DNA of 64,000 nucleotides from Cohnella faecalis (GTDB lineage Bacteria; Bacillota; Bacilli; Paenibacillales; Paenibacillaceae). The stretch lies in contig NZ_QXJM01000023.1 in assembly GCF_003570905.1 (NCBI RefSeq), positions 1 to 64,000 of the forward strand. The letters run 5' to 3'. A program made the position numbers and the translations under genes. Positions within the stretch are counted from its first letter, which is position 1; every line of letters starts with the position of its first letter. Shown here in pieces: positions 28,835 to 37,585 of this stretch. The notes below the pieces were generated by a model. The model was not told the origin of the DNA. It did not search any database and saw only the letters and a list, made by a program, of their open reading frames with translations.

Positions 28835-28869
28835 AAAAAGCCTGAAGGTCAGCGACCTTCAGGCTTTTT
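28835..28869. terminator. Bidirectional terminator between the 51-bp array and serA
   Basis: Perfect 16-bp stem: AAAAAGCCTGAAGGTC (28835-28850), loop AGC, and its exact complement (28854-28869). A-run on one side and T-run on the other allow use from both strands. Confidence 0.92.
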
Positions 28870-28885
28870 CTTAAACCTGCATCGA

Positions 28886-30478
28886 TTAATAGAGGTGAAT
28901 TTCCTTGGCGTTGTTCAGGTCCGGAAGAGCCGCGAGTTGCGTCAATACTTCCTTCGGAACGCCTTTGTCGACTCCAAGCACCATGATAGCCGCTCCGGCA
29001 ACTTGCTTACGTCCGACTTGCATCGTAGCGATGTTGACGTCGTTGCCGCCAAGAAGCGTGCCGACGCGTCCGATAATGCCCGGTTTGTCGTGATGGGAAA
29101 TAAGGAGCAAATGACCTTGCGGCTCGACGTCGACCGGGAACTTGTCCACTTGAGTAATGCGAGGACCGAAGCCGTTAAGCAGCGTGCCGGCGACGAAACG
29201 CTCTTCTTTGTCCGTACGGAGCGTTACGCTGACTTGGTTGGTGAACCCTTTGGAAGCGGTCGATTTTGTAACGACAATGTTTACGCCGCGCGTTTTGGCC
29301 AAGTGCATTGCGTTGACCGCGTTCACTTGATCCGAGCCGAGGTGATGGGCGAGAACGCCTTGCACGACGTAGCGGGTAAGCGGCTGAGTATCGACGTCAG
29401 CCAAGTCGCCTGCGTAACCGACGACAATTTCCTTGACCGGTCCTTCAGCGATTTGAGCGGCGAACGAACCGAGCTTCTTGCCGAGCGTGAAGTACGGCTC
29501 GAGCTTGGACAGAACATCGGCAGGAACCGGCGGCATGTTGACCGCGTTTTTGAACGGCTCGTTGCGCAAAATGTGAAGCAATTGCTCGGAAACGTCGATC
29601 GCCACATTTTCCTGGGCTTCAATCGTTGAAGCGCCAAGATGAGGGGTTACGATAATTTTAGGATGCTTCAGGAACGGGTGATCCGCTGCTGGCGGCTCTT
29701 CCTCGAATACGTCGAACGCGGCTCCGGCGACGATGCCCGCATCGATCGCTTCGACAAGAGCGTTCTCGTCGATAATGCCGCCCCGTGCGCAGTTGACGAT
29801 CCGAACGCCTTTTTTAATGCGGCCGAATTGCTCTTTGCCGATCATGTGGCGAGTTTCCGGAGTGAGCGGGGTATGGACGGTGATGAAATCGGCATCGCGA
29901 ATGATGTCTTCAACGGAAGCTAATCTTACGCCGAGCTTTTCCGCCCGTTCTTCCGTCAAGAACGGGTCATAGCCGTATACTTCCATGCCGAACGCTTTGG
30001 CGCGCGCGGCAACCTCGCTGCCGATACGGCCCATTCCGAGAACGCCGAGCACTTTGTTGCGAAGCTCGACTCCAACGAACGATTTGCGGTCCCAAACTCC
30101 GCCGACCGTTTTCAAATACGCTTGAGGAATGTGGCGGGCAACCGCCATCATCATAGCGAACGTGTGCTCGCATGTAGTGATCGTATTGCCGTCCGGAGCG
30201 TTGATGACGATGATGCCGCGCTTGGTAGCGGCATCCAGATCGATATTGTCGACACCGACGCCTGCGCGTCCGATGACTTTCAACTGCGTGCCGGCCGTCA
30301 TGATCCGTTCGGTAACGCGAGTTTGGCTGCGAACGAGAAGAGCGTCGTATTCGCCGATAATGGCGACAAGCTCGTCTTCGCTGAGGCCCGTTTTCTTATC
30401 GATCGTAATGTCGTTCGCTTCGACGAGCAGAGAAATGCCCAGATCGCTGATCGGGTCCGATACTAACACTTTAAACAT
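28886..30478 (-). CDS. serA: D-3-phosphoglycerate dehydrogenase
   Basis: Oxidises 3-phosphoglycerate to 3-phosphohydroxypyruvate, the first step of serine synthesis. 530 residues from MFKVLVSDPI; a longer in-frame start at 30514 is rejected because GGGGGA sits just before 30478 and the longer start falls in the leader hairpin. Domain order: substrate/NAD domain with GMGRIG (148-153), NCARGGIIDE and TPHLGAST; the intervening ASB domain; a C-terminal ACT domain (HLLLISHHDKPGIIGRVGTL), the usual site of serine feedback. This is the long (type I) form. A conditional-looking terminator lies in its leader. Confidence 0.96.
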   Translation of the reverse strand: MFKVLVSDPISDLGISLLVEANDITIDKKTGLSEDELVAIIGEYDALLVRSQTRVTERIMTAGTQLKVIGRAGVGVDNIDLDAATKRGIIVINAPDGNTITTCEHTFAMMMAVARHIPQAYLKTVGGVWDRKSFVGVELRNKVLGVLGMGRIGSEVAARAKAFGMEVYGYDPFLTEERAEKLGVRLASVEDIIRDADFITVHTPLTPETRHMIGKEQFGRIKKGVRIVNCARGGIIDENALVEAIDAGIVAGAAFDVFEEEPPAADHPFLKHPKIIVTPHLGASTIEAQENVAIDVSEQLLHILRNEPFKNAVNMPPVPADVLSKLEPYFTLGKKLGSFAAQIAEGPVKEIVVGYAGDLADVDTQPLTRYVVQGVLAHHLGSDQVNAVNAMHLAKTRGVNIVVTKSTASKGFTNQVSVTLRTDKEERFVAGTLLNGFGPRITQVDKFPVDVEPQGHLLLISHHDKPGIIGRVGTLLGGNDVNIATMQVGRKQVAGAAIMVLGVDKGVPKEVLTQLAALPDLNNAKEIHLY

Positions 30479-30499
30479 GGTGATCCCCCTTCGGCATAT

Positions 30500-30558
30500 A
30501 AAAAACACCCTCAAGCTCCGCTTCCGCTCACGAGCGGGCTAACGGCGCATGGAGGGTG
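30500..30558 (-). promoter_or_regulatory. Attenuator-like terminator in the serA leader
   Basis: Read on the minus strand, CACCCTC (30558-30552) pairs with GAGGGTG (30512-30506), with an inner CCGCTC/GAGCGG hairpin, followed by TTTTTT (30505-30500). It ends about 21 nt before the serA ATG and downstream of the likely promoter, so it would stop serA transcription unless relieved. No T-box consensus or known riboswitch core is seen in the ~45 nt upstream. Confidence 0.6.
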
Positions 30559-30606
30559 ACTTGCGCATCGATCGATCGTTTCGCCTGTTTCGTTAACCTT
30601 TACTAT

Positions 30607-30634
30607 TTTATAGCAACGGGTCTGCCAATTGCAA
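30607..30634 (-). promoter_or_regulatory. Putative serA promoter
   Basis: Minus strand TTGCAA (30634-30629), 16-bp spacer, TATAAA (30612-30607). It would give a leader of roughly 120 nt containing the attenuator. Confidence 0.5.
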
Positions 30635-30680
30635 TGGTAAAGCGACAAAATGTCCGACGGAAGGCCGAAAGGCGCGAATG

Positions 30681-31604
30681 TTATTTGTCGGGCGAGAAGA
30701 AAGGCAGCAACGGCAGCAACGGCTCGTCATATAGCCGCGACTTCAATCCCAGAAAATCTCCGCTGCGAACGGCATCGGTGCCGTTAAGCAGCTCGGCGAT
30801 GGAGCCGACAGTCTTAAGCTTCAGCTTCTCGGCTTGCCCGCTGCGAATAACCTGATCGATCCGCGCGGTCAAATCGTGAGGCAAATAAGGCGAATAGACG
30901 CGTCCGGCGAACAAATAATCGGCGACAACCTTATTCTTGATAATTAGCGGCAGCTTATTCCACTGGGCGAGCGCAATCGATTTGGGTGCCGTATATTCGG
31001 ACGGGATGTCCAGATTAACGGTCGCCCCCCATTTGAGCATTGCGCTGTAATAGCGATCCTGGCCCGTGAGCGCCTGGAGCTGAGCTTCCTTATAGAAGGT
31101 ATTTTTGTCCAGCGAATCCATCAAGTCGGCGACCGTGCCCTCGTTGGAGGTTGAGACAAGGGAGGAGAAGCCGTCTTCGAACAGCTTCAAGCTTTTCAAG
31201 TAATTGGTCTGGGCGTCCATCAGCAGAGGCGAAGATGGGGCGACGTACGCTTTGCGGACGGCCTCGTATTTCTTTTTGGCGTTCTTCGCCAATGTCTTAA
31301 GCGAACCGGATCGGTCGATCGTCGAATCGTTAAGCCAGAGGGTTCGTTCTTCGAACCAGGCGTTTTGAAATTCACGATACGGCAAAAATACGGTATGATA
31401 GAAAGAAACCAAATCCTGCTGCTGGTACGCGTTCGGCAAGGGGGACGCCGTTGCGGACTTCGGCTCGGCCTCCGCCGCGTATTTGGATTCGGTCTTTTCG
31501 TTGCCGACTTTCACCCCGTAAAAGAAAGCACCGATAGCAATGATAAGCATGAGCAGGAACGTTAGCGAAAAATAGAGTTCGGATCGTTTCAAACGCTTCT
31601 CCAT
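30681..31604 (-). CDS. Hypothetical single-pass membrane protein
   Basis: 307 residues. One N-terminal helix (LYFSLTFLLMLIIAIGAFFY) follows a basic segment, so the bulk is outside the membrane. The outer part is mostly helical and charged (for example LKTLAKNAKKKYEAVRKAYV and LLMDAQTNYLKSLKLFEDGF), with no catalytic motif I recognise. It lies between serA (same strand, about 200 bp downstream) and a divergent CPBP protease gene. It may be a Paenibacillaceae envelope protein; no function can be assigned. Confidence 0.75.
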   Translation of the reverse strand: MEKRLKRSELYFSLTFLLMLIIAIGAFFYGVKVGNEKTESKYAAEAEPKSATASPLPNAYQQQDLVSFYHTVFLPYREFQNAWFEERTLWLNDSTIDRSGSLKTLAKNAKKKYEAVRKAYVAPSSPLLMDAQTNYLKSLKLFEDGFSSLVSTSNEGTVADLMDSLDKNTFYKEAQLQALTGQDRYYSAMLKWGATVNLDIPSEYTAPKSIALAQWNKLPLIIKNKVVADYLFAGRVYSPYLPHDLTARIDQVIRSGQAEKLKLKTVGSIAELLNGTDAVRSGDFLGLKSRLYDEPLLPLLPFFSPDK

Positions 31605-31711
31605 GGCGACTCCTTCGACGGACGAATTTTTGTTTTTTGAGGCTGGGCAGATTTCAGTATAGAAAAAAAATCAAAGCTTGAATATAAGAAAATGACAAAC
31701 ACCGAGGTATC

Positions 31712-32308
31712 ATGAAAAAATTCGACATTCGCAAGATTAAGCTCCGCCAAGTGACGGTAGACGAATTGAATGATAAGATGCTGCTCGTCAATTTGTATAT
31801 GACCCAAGCCATTACCCTTATTATCGGCTTTGCATGGATGTTTTTTCAGAGCAGAAATCCGTTCGCGCTATTTAAGTGGCCCGGAAGCTGGAACTTCGCA
31901 CTTTGGGGGGCGGGGTTGGCCGCACTCGTATTAATCGTCGATCTGATCCTGTCCAGATGGATACCGGAGGAAGCTTCCGACGACGGCGGCGTTAACGAAA
32001 GAATATTCAAAAATCGTCCTTTTTGGCATATTGTCGTTCTATCGGCTATCGTCAGCATTTGCGAGGAATCGCTTTTTCGCGGCGCTATCCAGCAAGCCAT
32101 CGGTCCTTATTGGACCAGCATCGTGTTCGCGGCTATCCACGTTCGGTATTTGCGCCACTGGATTCCGACGGGACTTGTTTTTTCGATCAGTTACGGCCTA
32201 GGCTGGATTCAAGTGCAGACGGGGACGATTTGGGCGCCGATCGCGGCCCATTTCCTTATTGATTTCATTATGGGATGCATTATTCGTTACCGGAGGGAGC
32301 AGGAATGA
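31712..32308 (+). CDS. CPBP family intramembrane glutamic endopeptidase
   Basis: Membrane-embedded protease-like protein (Abi/CAAX-processing, Rce1-related). 198 residues with about five helices and the three conserved motifs: EESLFRG with Glu118, Glu119 and Arg123; FAAIHVRY; and a C-terminal AAHFLIDFIMG. Homologues act on membrane or exported peptides; a substrate is not suggested by the sequence. The stop overlaps the start of the next small gene (ATGA), so the two are coupled. Start ATG 31712 has GAGGT 5-9 bp upstream. Confidence 0.85.
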   Translation: MKKFDIRKIKLRQVTVDELNDKMLLVNLYMTQAITLIIGFAWMFFQSRNPFALFKWPGSWNFALWGAGLAALVLIVDLILSRWIPEEASDDGGVNERIFKNRPFWHIVVLSAIVSICEESLFRGAIQQAIGPYWTSIVFAAIHVRYLRHWIPTGLVFSISYGLGWIQVQTGTIWAPIAAHFLIDFIMGCIIRYRREQE

Positions 32309-32601
32309 ACGACCGAGAACCCGGTTCCGCCTGGGAGCGTTATCGATATGCGAAAAAAAACGCGCTCGAGCAAGCCGAGGAACCGCAGGGAGAACCGATG
32401 ACGCTGGACGAGCTAGAGGCCGCAATCGCGCAAACCGCCGCTTCGTCCGGCATCCCGGAGACGGGGATGCCGCCGCGTTCGGTCGTCCATCCTTCCAAAC
32501 GCGGGCAAGGAACGAAGCTTTTTTACCGGCTATTGCTGTTTTTGTTTATTTTGCTTGTAGGCGGGCTGCTCTGGTGGGGAAACAAGCATTACGGCGCTTA
32601 A
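32305..32601 (+). CDS. Small hypothetical membrane protein
   Basis: 98 residues, translationally coupled to the CPBP protease (4-bp overlap), with GGAGCAGGA before the ATG. The first ~70 residues are charged and polar (WERYRYAKKNALEQAEEPQG, TLDELEAAIAQTAAS); residues 74-92 form one membrane helix (LFYRLLLFLFILLVGGLLWW). The coupling suggests it assists or is processed by the protease; this is inference. No family recognised. Confidence 0.7.
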   Translation: MNDREPGSAWERYRYAKKNALEQAEEPQGEPMTLDELEAAIAQTAASSGIPETGMPPRSVVHPSKRGQGTKLFYRLLLFLFILLVGGLLWWGNKHYGA

Positions 32602-32685
32602 TAAAACAGCGGCTCGAATTGCACTGATAATTACCCGAAAATTGGACAGTTCGAATCGAGCGAATCCGGACTTCTGAAAAAAAGA

Positions 32686-32723
32686 GCCTCCAATCCCGCC
32701 TTTACAGCGGTTTTGGAGGCTTA
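32686..32723. terminator. Terminator between convergent genes
   Basis: GCCTCCAA (32686-32693) and TTGGAGGC (32713-32720), A-run before (32677-32683) and T-rich after; may serve both strands. Confidence 0.7.
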
Positions 32724-32784
32724 TTTGCGTAAATTCGGGGACGGGTCATTGCGCTCTGTCTACTTGCGGCAGCTCCTTCATCCG

Positions 32785-33669
32785 TCATTCCATCTTGACA
32801 TCTATAGCGGCCGGATCAACGAAGGAGTAGCCTTTGGCCTCCAACTCCGTTAACAACCGATCGAGGCCCTTCGCGGTCCACGGCAGCTCATGCATGAGAA
32901 TGTTGCTTCCGTTGCGCAGCTGTTCCAAGACGTTGTCGACGATAGCCTGGGGCCGTTTGTCTTCCTTGATTTTGGCCATGTCCCAATCGAGCGAGCCGTT
33001 CGACCAGGTCATGAACAGCAGGCCGTTCTCCTTAGCGATAGCGTGAACGTCGGAATTGGCCGACGCATGCGGAGGGCGGAAGAAAACCGGCGTCTTCCCC
33101 GTTATTTCTCGAACGAGCTTCTGAACGTCTTCGATTTGCTTACGAATCTTGTCCGGTTTTTCTTTCCCGAGCTTGATGTGATCCCAGGAATGATTGCCGA
33201 TCGTCTGCCCCCGCTCGTCGATTTCCTTCAGCAGCTCGGGCTTCGCCTTCGCCCGGTAGCCGTTGACGAAAAAAATCGCCTTGGCTTGATGCTTGTCTAA
33301 CGCATCGAGCAGCGGATCGAGAGTTTCCTTATCCTTGGGGCCGTCGTCAAAGGTGAGGAGGACGACCTTGGCATTCGTCTTTGCTTTGTCGATCGGGACG
33401 ATCGAATAGACTTTGTTCATTTTGTAAACGAGCGCGGGCTGCGCCTCCGAGGGAGACGAGCTCGGCGATTCGGAAGCCGGAGCGGACGGCTCGGCGGAGA
33501 CGGTTGAGCCGGGGCTCGGACCGGGCTCGGCGCTTGTTGAGGGCGTCGCGGAAGGGCTTGCGGCGCTGCTGGGGCTCGCTGCCGGGGCATTCGCGTTATC
33601 GCCCTGGCTACAAGCGGCCAAAGCGAGCGCCAGAGCGGCCGCGGAGACGGCTAAAAGTGTTCGGGTCAT
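32785..33669 (-). CDS. Polysaccharide deacetylase lipoprotein (NodB domain)
   Basis: Exported carbohydrate esterase family 4 protein. 294 residues from ATG 33669 (GGAGGG upstream): lipoprotein signal with lipobox LAAC (Cys20), a ~55-residue Ser/Pro/Ala linker, then the NodB domain with TFDDGPK (Asp108, Asp109), the metal-binding GNHSWDHIKL, RPPHASANSD and a catalytic-histidine motif ILMHELPWTA. It probably removes N- or O-acetyl groups from peptidoglycan or another wall glycan. RPPHA replaces the commoner RPPYG-type motif, a modest deviation. Confidence 0.9.
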   Translation of the reverse strand: MTRTLLAVSAAALALALAACSQGDNANAPAASPSSAASPSATPSTSAEPGPSPGSTVSAEPSAPASESPSSSPSEAQPALVYKMNKVYSIVPIDKAKTNAKVVLLTFDDGPKDKETLDPLLDALDKHQAKAIFFVNGYRAKAKPELLKEIDERGQTIGNHSWDHIKLGKEKPDKIRKQIEDVQKLVREITGKTPVFFRPPHASANSDVHAIAKENGLLFMTWSNGSLDWDMAKIKEDKRPQAIVDNVLEQLRNGSNILMHELPWTAKGLDRLLTELEAKGYSFVDPAAIDVKME

Positions 33670-33849
33670 GGTGGCGGATCCCTCCGGACATAGTCGTATT
33701 TTGCATGACACCGATTGTACCATATCGCAGGATGGCGGGCATGCGACCTCTTCCTTATTTTGAGGGAGCATGAGCGGCGCTCGGAGGGTCACACTAACGG
33801 TGTCGGCATCTATCATACAAAGCGGAAAATCCGAACGGGAGGCGGCACC

Positions 33850-34191
33850 ATGAAATTGGGATCGTTCATTATGGGAGGACTTGCGGGAGCTGCGCTTGCG
33901 GTAGTGGTGAAGCGGAGTCCGATGCTATCCGCCGCGTGCGCGGGCATTGGCCGAAGCTTATCGGAGCGCATGAGCGGGATGAAGGAAAAAGCGATGAACA
34001 AAACGTTCGACATGAGCTTCTCGGGAGGCTTCAAACGGTGGAAGGGAGAAGAGGACGAAGCCAAACGCTCTTCTCATTCCGAAACGTCTTCCTTCGATTT
34101 GGAGGAAATTTCCCGGCTGGCCTCCAAGGACTCATCCGTGAAGAGCGAAATCAACGAGATTTTGGACCAAAACGGGCAGCATCATATTTAA
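33850..34191 (+). CDS. Small hypothetical protein, YtxH-like in layout
   Basis: 113 residues; ATG 33850 has GGGAGGCGG upstream, while the longer in-frame start at 33715 lies in the divergent leader. A short hydrophobic N terminus (LGSFIMGGLAGAALAVVV) precedes a basic then acidic helical region (SERMSGMKEKAMNKTFDM, FDLEEISRLASKDSSVKSEI). The layout recalls small membrane-attached YtxH-type proteins, but no diagnostic motif is present. Followed by a good terminator. Confidence 0.65.
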   Translation: MKLGSFIMGGLAGAALAVVVKRSPMLSAACAGIGRSLSERMSGMKEKAMNKTFDMSFSGGFKRWKGEEDEAKRSSHSETSSFDLEEISRLASKDSSVKSEINEILDQNGQHHI

Positions 34192-34215
34192 CGAAAATGC
34201 AATCGGGCAGCGTAC

Positions 34216-34260
34216 GACGCCGTTCTTCTCGTGCAGAGAAGAAACGGCGCCGTTTTTTTT
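34216..34260 (+). terminator. Intrinsic terminator
   Basis: CGCCGTTCTTCTC (34218-34230) pairs with GAGAAGAAACGGCG (34236-34249) with one bulged A; T-run 34253-34260. Confidence 0.85.
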
Positions 34261-34393
34261 GCTTGAAGGGGGATTTCACTAGTGCAATTCGAAAGGAGAA
34301 ATGATAACATGTTGTCAAAGCAAAATTCGATTCACACATTATATGCGAGTTCATACGCTGTTAACACCCATCGTGCAGAAGGAGGGTCCTGTC

Positions 34394-34999
34394 ATGAGGA
34401 TGGAGCGTCTGAGTACAGACAAAATTCGAATTTTCCTCACGTTCGACGATTTGACGGAACGCGGGATCCAAAAAGAGGATATGTGGCGCGAAATTCCGAA
34501 GGTACACGAGCTGTTCAGCGAGATGATGGATCAAGCGTACAACGAGCTAGGGTTCGACGCTTCCGGTCCGCTGGCTGTTGAAGTGTTCGCCATGCCGGCT
34601 CAAGGGATGGTCGTCATCGTCACGAGAGGCAAGCTGGAACGCGATGCGGAACGGGCGACGGAAGACGAAGAGCAGGAAGAAGAAGTATATGAAATGGAAG
34701 TCACGCTGGAGCAAAGCGAAGCCATCATATATCGTTTCCGGGATATTGAAGACGCCATCGGAGCCGCGAAGACGCTCATTGGACAGCTTACTGGGGAAGG
34801 ACGCATGTACCGGTACCAGGATCAGTGGATATTGTGCTTCGATCCCGCCGGTCTGGAAGCCGCAGGCTATCATGCGCTGATCGCCGTTCTTGCCGAATAC
34901 GGCGAAGCGACGTCGGTGACGCCGGCCGTTCTGGAGGAGTACGGACAAATTATTATCGCATCCGATGCGGTAAAGGTGCTCGCCGAGCATTTCTCCTGA
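34394..34999 (+). CDS. mecA: MecA-family adaptor protein (ClpC adaptor, competence regulator)
   Basis: Adaptor that delivers substrates such as ComK to ClpCP. 201 residues: an N-terminal substrate-binding domain (MRMERLSTDKIRIFLTFDD, ERGIQKEDMWREIPKVHELF, MMDQAYNELGFDASGPLAVE), an acidic linker (ATEDEEQEEEVYEME) and a C-terminal ClpC-binding domain (YRFRDIEDAIGAAKTL, YRYQDQWILCFDP). GGAGG 8 bp before ATG 34394 fixes the start; an upstream in-frame codon at 34301 lacks a site. Slightly shorter than B. subtilis MecA. Confidence 0.92.
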   Translation: MRMERLSTDKIRIFLTFDDLTERGIQKEDMWREIPKVHELFSEMMDQAYNELGFDASGPLAVEVFAMPAQGMVVIVTRGKLERDAERATEDEEQEEEVYEMEVTLEQSEAIIYRFRDIEDAIGAAKTLIGQLTGEGRMYRYQDQWILCFDPAGLEAAGYHALIAVLAEYGEATSVTPAVLEEYGQIIIASDAVKVLAEHFS

Positions 35000-35029
35000 T
35001 AGACGCTTCGAACGGCGAACGCAACCAAG

Positions 35030-35077
35030 GAACATTTTGCGAGAAGAAGCTATTCTTTTCGTGAAATGTTCTTTTTT
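35030..35077 (+). terminator. Terminator after mecA
   Basis: GAACATTT (35030-35037) and AAATGTTC (35064-35071) with further inner pairing, then TTTTTT. Confidence 0.85.
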
Positions 35078-35139
35078 GTTGCGTGTCGTTAAGGTGCCGT
35101 CCATGTATAATGGAAGGATGAAAGGAGGGAAACGCAATC

Positions 35140-35835
35140 GTGCTGATTTTGTCAGTACTGGCCGCGGCCATCGCCCCGGGTATTGCGCTGCTCGCCTATT
35201 TTTACTGGAAAGACCGCTATGATTCCGAACCGCTGCCGATGGTCGCCAAGCTTTTTTTGATGGGCGCCCTCATCGTGCTTCCGGTCATGATCCTTCAGCG
35301 CAGTCTGACGCTGGGACTAGGAGAATCGCCGTTCGTCTTCTCCTTCGTCATATCGGCGGGAGTCGAAGAGTTTTTCAAGTGGTTCGTTCTCTATCACATT
35401 ATTTATAACCATACCGAATTCGACGAGCCTTACGACGGAATCGTCTACGCGACGGCGGTCTCTCTAGGGTTCGCCACTCTCGAAAACGTACTCTACGTAT
35501 TTGTGCAGCCGGCAACGTTCGGCACGCTTCTCATACGAGCCTTGCTCCCCGTATCGGGCCATGCCTTGTTCGGAGTGTTCATGGGCTATTCGCTTGGCAA
35601 AGCGAAGTTCTCCACCGGCAGAGCCGTTACTCTGCATCTGTGGCTCGCTTTCTTGCTACCGCTCGTCTGGCACGGTTTGTACGATTGGCTCATGCTTATC
35701 GTGCCCTCTACCTGGGGATGGATTTTCGTGCCGTTCATGTTTTTGCTATGGCTGCGCGGCATTCGTTACGTCAACCGGGCTAACGCGGTATCCCCCTTCC
35801 GTTGGCTGAAGAGGGACGAAGAGATTAAATCATAG
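35140..35835 (+). CDS. prsW: PrsW family intramembrane metalloprotease
   Basis: Multi-pass membrane protease; in B. subtilis PrsW makes the site-1 cut of anti-sigma factor RsiW. 231 residues with the conserved EEFFK motif (Glu76, Glu77, Lys80), FDEPYDGIVYATAVSLGFAT, LPVSGHALFGVFMGY and LVWHGLYDWLM. GTG start with GGAGGG about 12 bp upstream; a TATAAT -10 lies at 35106-35111 without a clear -35. In Bacillus it is followed by sleB-ypeB; here sleB is missing. Confidence 0.92.
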   Translation: MLILSVLAAAIAPGIALLAYFYWKDRYDSEPLPMVAKLFLMGALIVLPVMILQRSLTLGLGESPFVFSFVISAGVEEFFKWFVLYHIIYNHTEFDEPYDGIVYATAVSLGFATLENVLYVFVQPATFGTLLIRALLPVSGHALFGVFMGYSLGKAKFSTGRAVTLHLWLAFLLPLVWHGLYDWLMLIVPSTWGWIFVPFMFLLWLRGIRYVNRANAVSPFRWLKRDEEIKS

Positions 35836-35888
35836 TTTTTCTGACTATACTGGCTGCTAGGAAAGCCGGTATGGAAGGGGAAGAGCGA

Positions 35889-36047
35889 ATGTCGACCTAT
35901 CGGGTGAAGGTGACGATTCGCTGCAACCGGTGCGGCGAGAAATTCGTGCTGAGAGGGCGGAAGGAAAGAGGCCAAATCGACACCGGATTCAAGCAGTGCC
36001 TATGCAGCAATACCGACGATTTCGAATTTGAAGAGCAAGCGCTGTGA
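35889..36047 (+). CDS. 52-residue zinc-ribbon-like protein
   Basis: Short frame starting MSTYRVKVTIRCNRCGEKF with Cys pairs CNRC and CLC near the two ends of the domain (residues 13, 16, 39, 41), consistent with a small metal-binding fold. AGGGGA lies about 8 bp before the ATG. It occupies the place where sleB normally stands between prsW and ypeB. No family name recognised. Coding is supported by the ribosome site, the Cys spacing and an acidic C terminus typical of a folded small protein. Confidence 0.65.
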   Translation: MSTYRVKVTIRCNRCGEKFVLRGRKERGQIDTGFKQCLCSNTDDFEFEEQAL

Positions 36048-36077
36048 CGAAAGGGGAATTCCTTTCCTGCCACGCAT

Positions 36078-36143
36078 AAAGCCGATACCTTCTTCCCACA
36101 CTAACGCCGAACGCATGTCTGGGAAAGAAAGGGGTCGGTTTTT
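36078..36143 (+). promoter_or_regulatory. Long hairpin enclosing the ypeB ribosome-binding site
   Basis: The segment from 36078 (AAAGCCGATACCTTCTTCCCA) pairs imperfectly with TGGGAAAGAAAGGGGTCGGT ending at 36140, followed by TTTT and then the ypeB ATG at 36144. The AAAGGGG ribosome site is inside the 3' arm. It could act as a terminator or hide the site. Confidence 0.5.
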
Positions 36144-37498
36144 ATGTATTACCGGTTAAGCGCGGTGCTCTTCCCGATCGCCGCCATCCTGTTCGTCGGA
36201 TCGATTATTTGGGGGTATCAGGAGCATCAGGAGAAGAACGCCATATTGATCAAGGCGGAGAACCAGTATCAAAGAGCTTTTCACGATTTGGCTCACCATA
36301 TGAATTCTTTGCGCGACGAGCTCGGACAGACGATGGCGGTATCGGCCGCTTCGCAAGGGATGCAGCGCAAAGGGCTCGTTAAAGTGTGGAGACTGACCAG
36401 CCAGGCGCAGAACGAAATCAACCAGCTGCCGCTGGCTCTTCTTCCGTTCAACAAAGCCGAGCAATTTCTGTCCCGCATTTCCAGCTTCGCTTATCGGACG
36501 AGCGTAAGGGATTTGACGAAGCAGCCGCTCACGCAGGACGAGATGAAGATGCTCAAATCGTTGTACGCCAAATCCGGAGAAGTAACGACGGATCTGGGCA
36601 AAATCCAGGATGCCGTCCTCTCGGACCGGCTACGTTGGATGGACGTCGAAGTTGCGATGGCGAGCGAGAACGGCCCTAACGACAACACGATTATCGACGG
36701 CTTCAAGGCGGTAGACAAAAAAATCGGCGAATACCCGGAAAACGATTGGGGACCTTCCGCCATGTCGACGCAGCGAATCCGTTCCTCGAAAGAGCTGACC
36801 GGACAAGATATGTCCCCGGAACAAATCAAGCTGAAGGCGCGGCAATTCATCGGCATGCAGGCCGCTTCCGCCTCCGACGTCAAAGTGACGGAAGCCGGAG
36901 CCAAAACAGAGCTTCCCGCCTATTCGGTAGCCGTAAAAGGAGCGGGCGGCGAGAACGTACAGATGGATTTCACACGAAAGGGCGGACATCTGCTCTGGTA
37001 TATGAACCCCCGTACAGTCAAAGTCCGCAGGCTTAATTTCGATACGGCGCGCAACAAGGCGTCGCAGTTTCTCGTGAGGCACGATTTCAAGGAAATGGTG
37101 CCCGTCACTTACGACGAATACGATCATGTGGCTGTTTTTACGTTCGTCGGCTCGAAGGAAGGCGTCCGAATCTACCCTGACAAAGTAACGGTTCGGGTCG
37201 CGCTGGACAACGGGGAAGTCGTAGGCCTTCAAGCTTCCGATCACGTATTCGCTAAAAAATTGCTTACACCGGAAAAGCGAAGGTGACGAAAGAGCAGGCG
37301 CAGCAGGGGCTGAATCCGGATTTCCGCGTGCAAGATTATTCTCTCGCGGTTATCGAGGACGACTTGCAGCAAAGCGTTCTCTGCCACGAGTTCATCGGCA
37401 AAATCAACGGCAGCCGCTATCGGATTTACATGAACGCGGAAACGGGGATCGAGGAGTCGATCGAGCAAATTCCGGAAAACGCGAAAGCCGTCGGTTAA
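36144..37498 (+). CDS. ypeB: Germination protein YpeB, one frame break
   Basis: Spore-membrane protein that stabilises the cortex-lytic enzyme SleB in Bacillus. N-terminal membrane helix (LFPIAAILFVGSIIWGY), a long helical domain (WRLTSQAQNEINQLPLALLP), then PepSY-like repeats (LKARQFIG..., GGHLLWYMNP, FDTARNKASQFLVRHDFKEM). The frame breaks at the A6 run 37253-37258; one added A gives AKKIAYTGKAKVTKEQAQQG and the rest IYMNAETGIEESIEQI to the stop at 37498. The repaired length, about 451, is normal for YpeB, so an error is likely. No sleB is adjacent, which is unusual. Confidence 0.88.
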
Positions 37499-37585
37499 TC
37501 CATCTATTTGTCGAACCAGAGTCATGGTATAATGAGCGGACAAGAGGAAAATTGTTCCCCATTTACCGGCTGGAGGGTTCCATAG

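Noticed and set aside
30505-30680. Serine T-box or known riboswitch upstream of serA
   Set aside because: No T-box core (GGTGG type) and the stretch before the terminator is too short.
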